Positions 8,896 to 19,200 of a stretch of DNA of 64,000 nucleotides are shown in pieces. The notes below the pieces were generated by a model. It was given only the letters and a program-made list of their open reading frames with translations, ran no database searches and was not told the origin of the DNA. Made by a program: the position numbers and the translations under genes. Position 1 is the first letter of the stretch. Every line of letters begins with the position of its first letter. This DNA comes from Trinickia dinghuensis (GTDB lineage: Bacteria > Pseudomonadota > Gammaproteobacteria > Burkholderiales > Burkholderiaceae): assembly GCF_003367175.1 (NCBI RefSeq), contig NZ_QRGA01000006.1:248001-312000 (forward strand), in the 5' to 3' direction.

Positions 8896-9630
8896 ATGAA
8901 CAGACTGAATGGAAAGACCGCCGTGATCACCGGCGGCGCTACCGGCATCGGCCGCGCAGCGGCAAAGCGCTTCATCGATGAGGGCGCCTTCGTCTTCATC
9001 TTCGGCCGCCGGCAGGAAGCGCTCGACGCCGCTCTGGCCAACCTTGGGCCCAATGCCCGCGCGGTAAAGGGCTCGGTCTCCGATCCGGCCGACCTCGACC
9101 GGCTCTATGCGGCGGTGAAATCCGAGCGCGGAACCCTCGACATCGTCTTCGCCAATGCCGGTGCGGGAAGCCAGCTGCCACTCGGCAAGATCACCGCCGA
9201 GCACATTGACGAAATCTTCGACACCAATGTGAAAGGTTCGATCTTCACGGTCCAGAAGGCGCTACCGCTGATGGGCAAGGGCGGTTCGATCATCTTGACC
9301 GGATCGAGCGCCGGCACCACGGGCGCCCCGGCGTTCAGCGCCTATAGCGCCAGCAAGGCAGCGGTGCGCAACCTCGCGCGGACCTGGGCGGAGGACCTGA
9401 AGGGCACCGGCATTCGGGTGAACGTGCTGTCGCCCGGGCCGACGGCAACCGAACTCGCGGTGGAAGCGCTAGGCGAGGAAGGCATGAAGGTCTTCGCCTC
9501 GCTCAATCCGCTCAAGCGCATGGCCGATCCGGCGGAGATCGGCGCTGTGGCTGCCTTTCTCGCATCGCCGGACAGCAGCTTCATGACCGCCAGCGAGGTC
9601 GCCGTCGACGGCGGCCTAGCGCAAATCTGA
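8896..9630 (+). CDS. Short-chain dehydrogenase/reductase
   Basis: Classical SDR, 244 aa, an NAD(P)-dependent oxidoreductase in the cytoplasm. TGGATGIG at residues 12-19 is the cofactor-binding turn, NAG follows in the middle, and Y150-x3-K154 (YSASK) is the catalytic pair with Ser of TGSSAG. ATG 8896 is chosen because GAAGGA lies 8 bases upstream; an ATG at 8887 overlaps that site. The Arg after the glycine-rich motif (FGRR) suggests NADP preference. The substrate is unknown. The divergent LysR gene at 7827-8789 probably controls it. Downstream the sequence decays into gene fragments, so the original operon may have been longer. Confidence 0.88.
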   Translation: MNRLNGKTAVITGGATGIGRAAAKRFIDEGAFVFIFGRRQEALDAALANLGPNARAVKGSVSDPADLDRLYAAVKSERGTLDIVFANAGAGSQLPLGKITAEHIDEIFDTNVKGSIFTVQKALPLMGKGGSIILTGSSAGTTGAPAFSAYSASKAAVRNLARTWAEDLKGTGIRVNVLSPGPTATELAVEALGEEGMKVFASLNPLKRMADPAEIGAVAAFLASPDSSFMTASEVAVDGGLAQI

Positions 9631-9696
9631 CGCGCTACGCCCTGCCGGTCGCTCCATTCGACATCCGGAGCCCGCGGGGCGTGGTCAACCTAAGGA

Positions 9697-10044
9697 GAAT
9701 TCGTCGATGTGACCAATGCCTACGGCGTGCCGCCCGAGGAACTGGGCGGACAACCTTCGGCCAAGTTCGTCGCGCGGGCCTTCACCGGCGGAAAGCTGGT
9801 TAAAGGCTTCAATCATTTGGCCGCCGCGGTCCTTGCCCAAGACCCAGCCGTTCATGGCGGCAGGAGAGTCGTGTTCCTGACGAGCGACGATGACAACGCA
9901 GCAGCGGAGATCGGTGCGCTTGCGGAAGATCTCGGTTTCTCGCCGATCAAGCTTGGCGGGCTTGGGGAAGGTGGACTGCTTGTGCAGGGGTGCGGAAAAA
10001 GCTGGGGTCAACTGATCTTCAAAGACTTGGTCAAGTTCGATTGA
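9697..10044 (+). pseudogene. C-terminal fragment of an F420/NADP-reductase-like NAD(P)-binding protein
   Basis: The frame reads EFVDVTNAYGVPPEELGGQP..., which corresponds to the second half of NADPH-dependent F420 reductase-like proteins (VDVTNAYG follows the Rossmann core in the family). The N-terminal half with the GxGxxG nucleotide-binding motif is absent: a TAA lies in frame at 9691-9693 and the sequence upstream is unrelated. GTG 9709 has AAGGAG upstream, so a ~111-aa remnant could be translated, but it would lack cofactor binding. The C-terminus (GQLIFKDLVKFD) is intact. It is best treated as a remnant. Confidence 0.7.
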
Positions 10045-10062
10045 TGAACTTCCACTGTCGAT

Positions 10063-10140
10063 ATATCGGCGTCCGCGCCGCGGATCGGCGATGAAACGCG
10101 CATCGACGTGCGAGACCTCGGCGGCGGGGGCGTCTAGGTG
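10063..10140 (+). pseudogene. 78-base fragment of a second kup gene
   Basis: Aligned by eye without gaps to 7342-7419 inside the intact kup, 67 of 78 bases match, including a 24-base uninterrupted run centred on CATCGACGTGCGAGACCTCG. The frame reads ISASAPRIGDETRIDVRDLG, then an in-frame TAG where kup has a Glu codon. Nothing of kup is found on either side. It lies 18 bases after the F420-reductase-like fragment and runs directly into a dehalogenase-like fragment. Confidence 0.8.
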
Positions 10141-10607
10141 CTGTTGCGTTCGACGCGTTCACGCTTTTCGATCCGCGGCCCGTTGGGGAGCTTGCAGAAC
10201 AGCTATTTCCAAGCAAGGGGAAGGAACTGATTGTTGCCTGGCGCACCCGGCAATTCGAGTACACGTGGCTCCGTACGTTGACGCGAACCTATGTCGACTT
10301 CTGGCACGTTACGGAGGATGCGCTTCGCTTTGCGGCTCAATTCGTCAAGCTCAATCTGACGCCGGAAAAAAGCGATCGCTTGATGCAGGCATGGCTTGGC
10401 GTCAAGGCGTGGCCCGATGCGCTCCCAGCGCTTACGGACATGAAACAGCAGGGTCTTCGTCTCGCTATTCTCGCGAATCCCACGACGACGATGTTGGACG
10501 CCTGGATCGCGAATTCGCAACTCGAAGGGCTATTTGAACCGCCCCATCGCTGTACCGAGCGCGCAGCGTGCACGGATGGCCGAGGATGTCGCCCTGCCGC
10601 AGCGTGA
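10140..10607 (+). pseudogene. Haloacid dehalogenase-like (HAD) gene fragment
   Basis: The frame reads AVAFDAFTLFDPRPVGELAEQ..., then WRTRQFEYTWLRTLTRTYVDFWHV, a pattern typical of type II haloacid dehalogenase-like proteins. The nucleophilic Asp of motif I (FDAF) is present. The reading frame fails after LEGLFEPP near 10545, before the conserved lysine and the late acidic motif, so the second half of the enzyme is missing. There is no plausible start, because the upstream sequence is the kup fragment. An internal ATG could give at most a truncated peptide. Confidence 0.75.
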
Positions 10608-10682
10608 TGCTTCGCTCGATCTCGAGGCAAGCTCGCCAACGACTTGACGCCTAGGACTGATCGACATCGGTTCGCCCCCCAC

Positions 10683-13166
10683 CTACTCGACCAAACTCAC
10701 CTGCAACGCGCGTTGATCGACTCGCCCATGATCGTCGATCGCCCGCACGTTGTAATTACCCGCAGCGCCCGGTTTCCAATACAGCGCGGTGCCGGGAGCA
10801 CTCCGTCCCACATACGCATCGTTGACGAACCAGTACAGTGCGTGCGCGTCCGCATCCGTCGTCGCGCTGAACGCGATCCGCTGCTTGTCCGGCTGCGTGA
10901 GCCGCATCGTATAAACGCTGCCGAACACCGGCGACGTAATTTGCGGCGGACTGCCGTCCGGCGTGCCGGCATTGCGGCATTCCGGATTGACCGGCGGCTT
11001 GCGGCGCGGAATCCCCGCTTGCGCGAACACCTGCTGCAGATCCGATGACCAGAACTCGTACACCTCTTCGTGCGTGTGCTTGCCTTCATAAGGAGGACAC
11101 GCAGGCAAGCCAGTCGCATCGTCGATCACCAAAGGACGATGCACATTGCTCACGCGAATCGGCGACTTGCCCGGAATGAACCAGGTCCATCCGCGTTGCG
11201 GGCACCACTGGTTCGGCAAATCCCCGCTCGCCAGACAGATCTGCACGCGTTTGAGATTCTTAGGTTTAGGCCGCGGCGGTTCGGCCAGTTGCGGAAACTC
11301 GGCTTCAAGCCCATCGACGATCTGAAAGAACAGCGGCGCCCCCGCCTCCACGCCGACGAAGGCCGGATTGCCGGTGCTATCGAAGTTGCCGACCCACACC
11401 ACGAGCACGTACGGACCGAATACGCCGGCCGTCCACGCATCGCGAAACGCCCAAGACGTACCCGTCTTCCAATACACGGGCAAATGCGACGGCTGCGCGC
11501 CGGTGGTCTCGTCCGGCCGCAGATGCTGCCGCAGAATGTCCATGACCATAAAACTGGCCTCGTCGCTCAGCAGGCGAATACCGCGCGAGCGCGGATCGCT
11601 CGCGCGCAGCCGCAACGGTTCGAGCAAGCCGCGATTGGCCAGCATCGCATAGAGCGAAGCAAGCTCCTGCATCGACACTTCGCCCCCGCCCAACACCAGT
11701 GCGAGTCCATAGTGCTGCTCACTCGCCATATGGCCGATGCCCGCTTCCTGCAGGAACTGATAAAGATCGGGGTTATGCAACTGAGACGCGACCCACACGG
11801 CCGGCACGTTGCGGCTCCGGTTCAGCGCATCGGTCGCCGTGATAGGCCCAAGGAAGTGGCCGTCGAAATTCTCGGGCGCATAAGGCCCAAATGAAGTGGG
11901 CACGTCGCGCAGCACGGTTTGCGGATGCAGCACGCCCTGATCGAAACCCAGCCCATAGATGAACGGCTTGAGCGTCGACCCCGGCGAGCGCCGCGCCAAC
12001 GTGCCGTTCACCTGCCCGTGGATCGGGCGATTGAAATAATCCGCCGAGCCCACCAGCGCCTTGATGCCCATGTCGCGCGTATCGACGAGTATGGCCGATG
12101 CATTGCGAATGCCGATGTTGTTATTGCGAGCCACGAAGCGCGTGACCTCACGCTCGAGAACGTGCTGAAGCCGCAGATCCAGCGTCGTTCGCACGCGCGA
12201 TTCGTGGTCGGCGCCGTCCATCCGCAGCGCCGTCAGCACCTGATCGACCGCGTGCGGCGCTTCGAACGGCAGCGCCGACAGCGGCCGGATACTCAACGGC
12301 AGCGCGAACAAAGGCCGCAACGCAGCATCCCGCGGATGACTCACCAGCCAGCGCACGTAAAGGCGGTTGCGCGCGACGGTAAGCGCATGGTTGATCACGG
12401 TTTCGGTACCCGCGCCGGAGGCCTCTTTGGCAGGAACGCTCGGCAAACGATGGGTCGGGTCCTGCGGAATCACAGCCAGCGCCAGCGCCTCCGGCAAGCT
12501 CAGCGCGCCCACCGGACAGTTGAAATACGCAATGCTCGCCGCGCCCGCGCCTTCGACGTTGCGGCCATACGGCGCATCGTTCAGATAGGCCTCGAGAATC
12601 TGTTTCTTCGAATAGAACAGTTCCAACTGGACCGCGCGAGCCACTTGCTCGAGCTTGCCCCACGGCGTACGCGTACCGAGATGCCAGAGCGAGCGCGCGA
12701 GTTGCATGGTAATGGTCGACCCGCCCTGCGGATTGCCATGCCTCACATAAGTCACCCACGCGCCACGCGCAAGCCCGTAAGGATTGAATCCGGGGTGCCA
12801 GCGAAACCACCGATCTTCGTGCAACAGCACGGCATCGACGAGTTGCGGCGACATGTCCTCGAGCGGTACCCACAGGCGGAAGCGGTCGTCGCTCGCGAGG
12901 GTCAGGCGCAGCAGCCGGCCGCGGTCGTCATACACCGCCGTGGAAGACGGCTTCCAGTCGCGCAGCGGCGGATGCGGCCATAGGCGGCACGCAACCAGGA
13001 CACCGACGACGAGCAGCGCGCCGACGAGCCAGTTCTGCAGGCGCCGGAGCCAATTGCCGCACGCCAGCAGTAAAGACCGTAAGGACCGGATTGAAACCAC
13101 GATAAGGAAATAAGCGGAAGTGCGGAAGCGGAAACGGAAGCAGAGGCCCGCCGGGCGACACGTCAT
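10683..13166 (-). CDS. pbpC: Penicillin-binding protein 1C
   Basis: Class A penicillin-binding protein, 827 aa. One N-terminal membrane helix lies at about residues 45-62. The glycosyltransferase domain has E117 in HEDRWFRWHPG and GGSTITMQLARS; the transpeptidase domain has S397-T-L-K400, SRN and K567-T-G. The C-terminal BiPBP_C beta-sandwich (roughly residues 735-827) is specific to PbpC. It follows the alpha-2-macroglobulin gene by 36 bases on the same strand, the well-known pbpC-yfhM pairing in which PBP1C may repair peptidoglycan while the macroglobulin traps proteases. The N-terminal FRFRFR run is encoded by near-copies of a CGGAAG hexamer (13115-13140) and may not be translated; a start near codon 23 is possible. 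Confidence 0.93.
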   Translation of the reverse strand: MTCRPAGLCFRFRFRTSAYFLIVVSIRSLRSLLLACGNWLRRLQNWLVGALLVVGVLVACRLWPHPPLRDWKPSSTAVYDDRGRLLRLTLASDDRFRLWVPLEDMSPQLVDAVLLHEDRWFRWHPGFNPYGLARGAWVTYVRHGNPQGGSTITMQLARSLWHLGTRTPWGKLEQVARAVQLELFYSKKQILEAYLNDAPYGRNVEGAGAASIAYFNCPVGALSLPEALALAVIPQDPTHRLPSVPAKEASGAGTETVINHALTVARNRLYVRWLVSHPRDAALRPLFALPLSIRPLSALPFEAPHAVDQVLTALRMDGADHESRVRTTLDLRLQHVLEREVTRFVARNNNIGIRNASAILVDTRDMGIKALVGSADYFNRPIHGQVNGTLARRSPGSTLKPFIYGLGFDQGVLHPQTVLRDVPTSFGPYAPENFDGHFLGPITATDALNRSRNVPAVWVASQLHNPDLYQFLQEAGIGHMASEQHYGLALVLGGGEVSMQELASLYAMLANRGLLEPLRLRASDPRSRGIRLLSDEASFMVMDILRQHLRPDETTGAQPSHLPVYWKTGTSWAFRDAWTAGVFGPYVLVVWVGNFDSTGNPAFVGVEAGAPLFFQIVDGLEAEFPQLAEPPRPKPKNLKRVQICLASGDLPNQWCPQRGWTWFIPGKSPIRVSNVHRPLVIDDATGLPACPPYEGKHTHEEVYEFWSSDLQQVFAQAGIPRRKPPVNPECRNAGTPDGSPPQITSPVFGSVYTMRLTQPDKQRIAFSATTDADAHALYWFVNDAYVGRSAPGTALYWKPGAAGNYNVRAIDDHGRVDQRALQVSLVE

Positions 13167-13202
13167 CGAGCACGAACGATAGACGTGTGACCCGGCGCGG
13201 AA

Positions 13203-16200
13203 TTACTGTGGACGCTCCACTGTGAGCGTAGCGCCGCTCGGCGAGCGTGCCTGAATGCGGCGATCGTACATCGACTCGCCGAAGGCCGGCGGGACGATGT
13301 ACTTGCCTGCGTTTCCGGCCCGGATGCGATACACGAACTCCTTCACGTCAGGCGTCGCGGTGCCGTAAATCACGACGCGATCTTCTCGAATGTCCGCATA
13401 CTCGGGCTGCCACGTCGAGGTCGACAAGCCGATCGGCGAACGCCACTGCGGGCTCTGCGCGCCGCTACTTCCGTTGTCGCCGTCTTGGTTCGACTGGTCG
13501 CCGGACTGATCGGCCGACTGGTCGCCCTGCCCACCCTGTCCGTTACCGCTGTCGTCCGATGGGCTCGGGGCCGGCGGCGGCTCGATCACCGGGTCAAAGC
13601 CACCCGGCAGCAGATCGACGATCGCGACATTGCCCACGGCCTGCTCCCCCGTCGCGCGAATCTTGACGTGGACCTCGATCTCCTCGCCGACCGTGATCTT
13701 GTCGAGCGGCTTGCCGTTGGCATCCGTGTAGTCGCGCACGATCTCGAGGCCATCCTTGATCGCCTTGTCGGGCACGCCGCGGTCGTAGCCCGACTGGCTC
13801 GTCACCCGCCATGCCGGCATGCCGCTGCCGTTCACGAACCGCAGCTTCGCCGCCGCCGCGCTCCAGCTACCGGATTGCAGCAAGTTGGCCTGCAACGACG
13901 AGATCGGCTTGACGCTGCCGTCCGCATGCACCTCGTCGATTGCAAGCTTGTCCAAACCGGTCGCGTTCAAGCTTGCATAGGCATCGAGCGCGAGCACCGT
14001 CATCGACGCGGACAACGTATTGAACTCGTTGCGCGAGAGCGGCCCGGCGATGTTTTCCATGACCTGAGGCGACAGCGCCTTGGCACGATCGGGGAAATAC
14101 TTCGCCAGCAGATAGAGCACGCTCGCATCGCGCGTCAACGGATCGCTGTAGTAGCCGTAGACGAAGTTCTTGTCGTCCTGCTTGCCTTCGAGCGCGCGCT
14201 GCGGCCCGGCAATCAGCGTCGTGGCTTCCTTGTCCTGCTGCAGCAACTCGTAGGCCGCCGCGAGCCACGCCGCCGCGAGGTCGTTCTTCCAGTCGTTCGG
14301 GAACGCCTGCTGCAGGCGCTTCTGCACCGCAGCCAGATCGTTCGTCGTCACGTTCCCCTCGCGCGTCAGCAGATAGACCGCATAGGCCCGCTGGCGCAGC
14401 TCGTCGAGCGTATCCAAACTGTCGTCGCTCGCCAGGTGATGCAGATACTGGTTGCCCGCGTCGAGCATGTCCTTCGGCACCGCCACGCCGCGGTCGCGCG
14501 CTTCCAGCAGGAAGTGCATCGCGTAGGCGGAAATGAACGGATCCGCATCGGGCGTGGCCGTCCATACGCCGAAACCGCCGTCGCTGTTCTGCCGCGAACG
14601 CAGCACGTCGAGCATCTGCGCGAGCGCCTGATCGTTGCTCTGCGTTGCGGCGCCGCCCGCCGGCTGCAACGCACGCGTGAGCGCCGGAACCGCCGGCCAC
14701 TTCGTGGCAATCAGTCTCGGCATCGCCTCGCTGACAAGCTGCTCGCTGCAGTAGTTCTGCGCGTTGACGAGCCACGACGTCAGCCCTTGCGACAGCACCA
14801 CCGGTATGGTCGAGAAATTCGCATCGCGCGAAGCATACGCGTCGTACATCGAGCGCAATCCCGACACGTCCGCGTTGCTGTTCGCGCCCACCCGCGCAAT
14901 ATCCACCTGCGTGCGATACGCGGCGGCAGGACGCACGGACAGGTCAATGCTCTGCGTCGCCGACTTGCCGCCATAGCGGGCGCTGAAGGTCAAAGTGCCC
15001 GACCCGAGCGTGCCCGTCGCCTTGACGTGGAACAACGCCGCTCCTTCGCGCATCGATGCCAGATTCAACTGCTGCGAAGCATTGCCGATCACCTGCAACT
15101 GCGGGCCGGTCTTCAAAGCCACCGTCACCGGGATCGGCTTGTCGCCTTGGCCTGTCAGGTTGTTGGCCACGCCAACGCTGACCTCGGCTTCGTCGCCGGG
15201 CGCGAGCGTGGTCGGCACGTTCGGCGACAGCACGAAATCACCCCGCACCGTGGTGCTCGACGTGACCGTGCCCACCTGGTCCGGCGACACCGCCACCGCC
15301 ATCACCCGCAGCTTCCCGTTGAAGTAGTCCGGTACCGTATAGGTAACGTCCTTCTCGCCGTCGACATCGACGATGCCGGACCAGTACACCACCGGCTTGT
15401 CGCGTTTGCGCTTGAACGGATTGAGCTGGCTGCCGATCGCGTCGTCCGCATCGCCGCCCGGCGCCGCCATCTGCATCAGCTTTTCGAACTCGGGCAAAAT
15501 CAGATCGAGGATCTGCGACGTCCCCACTTCAAGCATGCGCTTGCGGAAGAAGTACTGCAGCGGATCGCCCAGCTTGTAGCGCCCCACCTGCAGGATGCCT
15601 TCGTCGACGGCGAACACCACCGCCTTCGTCGGATGCGCGGCGTGCAGCTTGAACGTCACCGTCTGCCCCGGCTTCACGAGGGGCGGCGCATCGAGCGTCA
15701 GCGCATTGCGCCGCGCGTCCATGCTCACCGAGAACGGCACGACGCCGTAGCTCAGCGGGCTCATGAAAACCTCGTCGGACGACGGGTCGCGAATGTACTG
15801 CACGTTGATGTAGCCGTTGCCTTCGAAGCCGGCCGGCACCGTGATGTGCTGAACGGAACTCGTCGTATCGGAATGGAACCATGCGTGCGCGTACACCTTG
15901 TCGCGCTCGATCGTGATCAGGCCGCTGCCCGCATAGGGTGCGCGGATCGCGATCTCCACCGGTTCGCCCGGCGCGTAGTCGTGCTTGCTCAGGTTGATCT
16001 GCAATTCGGCGTTGCGATCCAGCGAACGGGAGACGTTCGCATCGCCCGCCACCGAGTATTCGACGCGGTTCACTTCCGTGCGGTCCGCGCGGCGGATCAC
16101 CACTGCGTAGTTGCCCGGCTTGTCGGTCGGCAGTGTGTATTGAAGCCCCGCGGCCGGGATCGTCAGCGGATTCTCGCTGATGGGGATTTCCTTCAGGCGC

Positions 16201-19200
16201 GAGTCGTACTTGTAGACGCCCGAATCCTGCTTGGTCAGCACCGAGACATAGCGGCGCTCAACAAGCTGCGCCGTCAGGCCCTTCAGTTCCATCGCCTTGG
16301 CCTGCGGATCGATCGCCACGAAGCGAACGGTGCGCGGGCTGCCGCGCTGCACGTAGGACAGATCGTCGATCGATTTGTAGCCGACGAGCCAGTCGTCGTT
16401 GGACACGAGCGTCTGCGCGCTCGCCGCCACGCTGCGCCCACCCTCGGGCTCATAGGCCTTCGCCAGGAAATACAACTGGTAGGTCGCGTCCGCGTACTTC
16501 TTCAGATCGAGATCGAACTGGGCGTGGCCCTTCTCGTCGGTCTTGCCGTCTTGCAGGTTGGTCGTATAGCCCTCCTGCGCGCGCCGGACGTCGAAGAAGT
16601 GATAGTCCTGCCAGCTATGGAATTGCGGCCACACGGGGCGCAGCGTCAGCGACGCCTCGACGCGCCGGTCCGCCGCGGGCGTGCCGAACAGGTTCTGTGC
16701 ATCGACGATGCCCGTCAGCTGATCGGGTTTGACCCAGCCTTCGGCCACTTGCTGCGACAGCTTCGCCTCGACCTTCATGCGATCCGGCAGAAACTCCTTC
16801 ACCTGTACCGTGGTCGAGCCGATCGGCGCATCGGTCTTGCCGTTCTTGACGATGTAGAGATTGACCGTCCACGTGCCCGTCGGCGCCGTCTCCGACGGCG
16901 TATACGACACTTCGCTGAAACCGGAATCGTCGACCGAGACCGGCATGCGCTTGACCGTGATGCCGCGCGGATCCACGACTTCCGCCTGCAGCGGCACGCC
17001 CGACGGGCTGCGCGACCAGCTTGCCGCGCGAACGATCAGGCCGATATGGAACAGATCGCCCGGGCGATAAATGCCGCGGTCCGAGAACAGATACGCGGAC
17101 AGTTGGCCCTCGCTCGTCGGATTGCGCTCGCCGCCCACGTCGAAGCGCGAGAAGTCGAGCTGGCGATCTTGGCCGCCCACGGGCAGGAACGACAGGTCGT
17201 CGTCCTTCTTCACCACGTACAGCATCGGTTTCTTCTCGTGGTCCAAGCCCTTGAACGTCGGGAAATGCACGACCCCGTCGGCCGTCGTGTCCTGCGTGTA
17301 AAGGGTCTGGCCGTTCAGCGCGAGCACCGATACCGTCGCGCCGCCTACCGGCTGCCCGGTATGGATCGACTGCACGAACACGTCCTGGCTGCCGTCGAGC
17401 GCGCGCTTGACCAGCATGCCGAGATCCGTCACGACGATCATGCGGGTGTCGGTGGGCGATGCGTCGTTGTCGTTGCTGTCGCCGTTGCTCGCGTCGTCGC
17501 CGCCGTTGTTGCCGTCGTCGGCGTTGTCGTTGCCATTACCGTCAGCAGCAGCCTGTGCCGCCTTGTCGGCCTTTTTCTTTTCCGCGACCGGATCGTAGGC
17601 CGACAAATGCAGCAGGAATACACCGCGTTTCCCGTCCTTCAGATACTGGCCGAGATCCACGCCCTCGTAGTGCGCCTCGCCGGGGCCGGCCTTCGGGAAC
17701 ACGCGCTTGCTCTCGAAACGCTCGACGATATGATCTTCGCTGAAGTTATAGCCGAGGTCCGGCTGGGTATACGTGCCCTGATTGAAGCTCACCAAATGCT
17801 GCAGTTGATCCGGCAGCACGCGGCCAATCTCCAGCTTCATGCCCGGCAAGTTGCGCGACACGACCGAAATCCGCTTGCTGCCGCTCATCGACAGCAGCGA
17901 GCCGTCCGCCATGAAACGCAACAGCTTCGGATAGTCGGGCACGGTGAAAGTCTGAACCGTGGACTTGCCGAGCACGTAGCCGCCGAACGACTTCAGACCG
18001 GACGCAATCCGCACGTAAACGCGCTGTCCCGGATCCGCGTGGAACTTGAAGCTCTGCAGTTCGGCGAATTCGTTCTCGGTCGGGACAAGTTCGAGGCTGA
18101 GCGGTTTCGATTGCCGCAGCACGGTTTCGCTGACGTCCGCCGTATCCCATTCGTAGGGCGGATCATCGTCGTTTTGATCGACGCCCGGCTTTCGCTTCGG
18201 CAGCACCCACGCTTTGATCACATTGCCAAGATCGCTGCCGCGCACCGCGCCGCTGATCTCGGTGACGAGCACCTGTTCCGGCTCGTAGTGGTCGTTGTCG
18301 ACGAGCGTCGGGCTCACGCTTTTCACCGAGAGGCTGTACAGACCCGGCACGCGCACCACCGACGTCAACGGATCCTTGGTGCCCGCGCCGCCGCGCGAAC
18401 TGCGTACGCCGCTATCGAGCGTCAGTTGCACCGAGCCGTCGTCTCGGGGCAGGTCGAGCGGCTGCGAATGGACCCATGCGGTCAGCTTCGTGGCGTCGTA
18501 AACCACGGAAAACTTCAACGGTGTATTGAACTTGCCGTCGGTTCCCGCCATTGCGAGGGAGATTCGCTTTTCGAACTGCGCCGTGTCGACCGGGTAGTTG
18601 AAGCGCACCGGCATGATGGTTTTCTTCGCCGTGGCGTTCTGCGGATCCTGATAGAACTCCGCGTCGGCCGCCTGCGCGATGAACGGCGCGGTATCGAAAG
18701 CGATATGATCGTCCGCCATCAGTACATGGGGCGCGAAAGCCTGCTTTACGTCGAAGTTCACTTCGAAATGCGTGCCGATGGGCCAATCGGCAGCGGGCAT
18801 GAAGCGCAGCGTGCGATCGTCCGCCCAAGTCCATTCGCCCTTCAACGCGGGCTTCATGACGATGCCTTTGGTGACCGTCTTGCCCACCAATTCGATCGGC
18901 GCGCCCGAGTGCGAGAGATCGATTTCCAGCGGATGAATCGTGATCTTCGGGGTGCCGTCCGACTGCACGTAGCTCGTGACGGGCGGTGCTTTGACCTGGA
19001 AGGTGATGCGCTCGGGCTCGGGCGCCTTCGGACGATGCACGTACCAGTACCCGCCGCCCCATGCCGCCGCGACGAGCGCCACCGCGGCCAGCGTGCCGAA
19101 CGCGAATTGCCGCGGCCGGCGGCGGATCGCGGCGCCCGTGGCCGGAGCCCATGCCGGCGCGGACCAAGAAACGGTGCCGAATATCGGACGCAGGACGAGC

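Noticed and set aside
9631..10682. Insertion sequence as the cause of the gene fragments
   Set aside because: No transposase fragment, terminal inverted repeat or target-site duplication could be seen in or around the scar.
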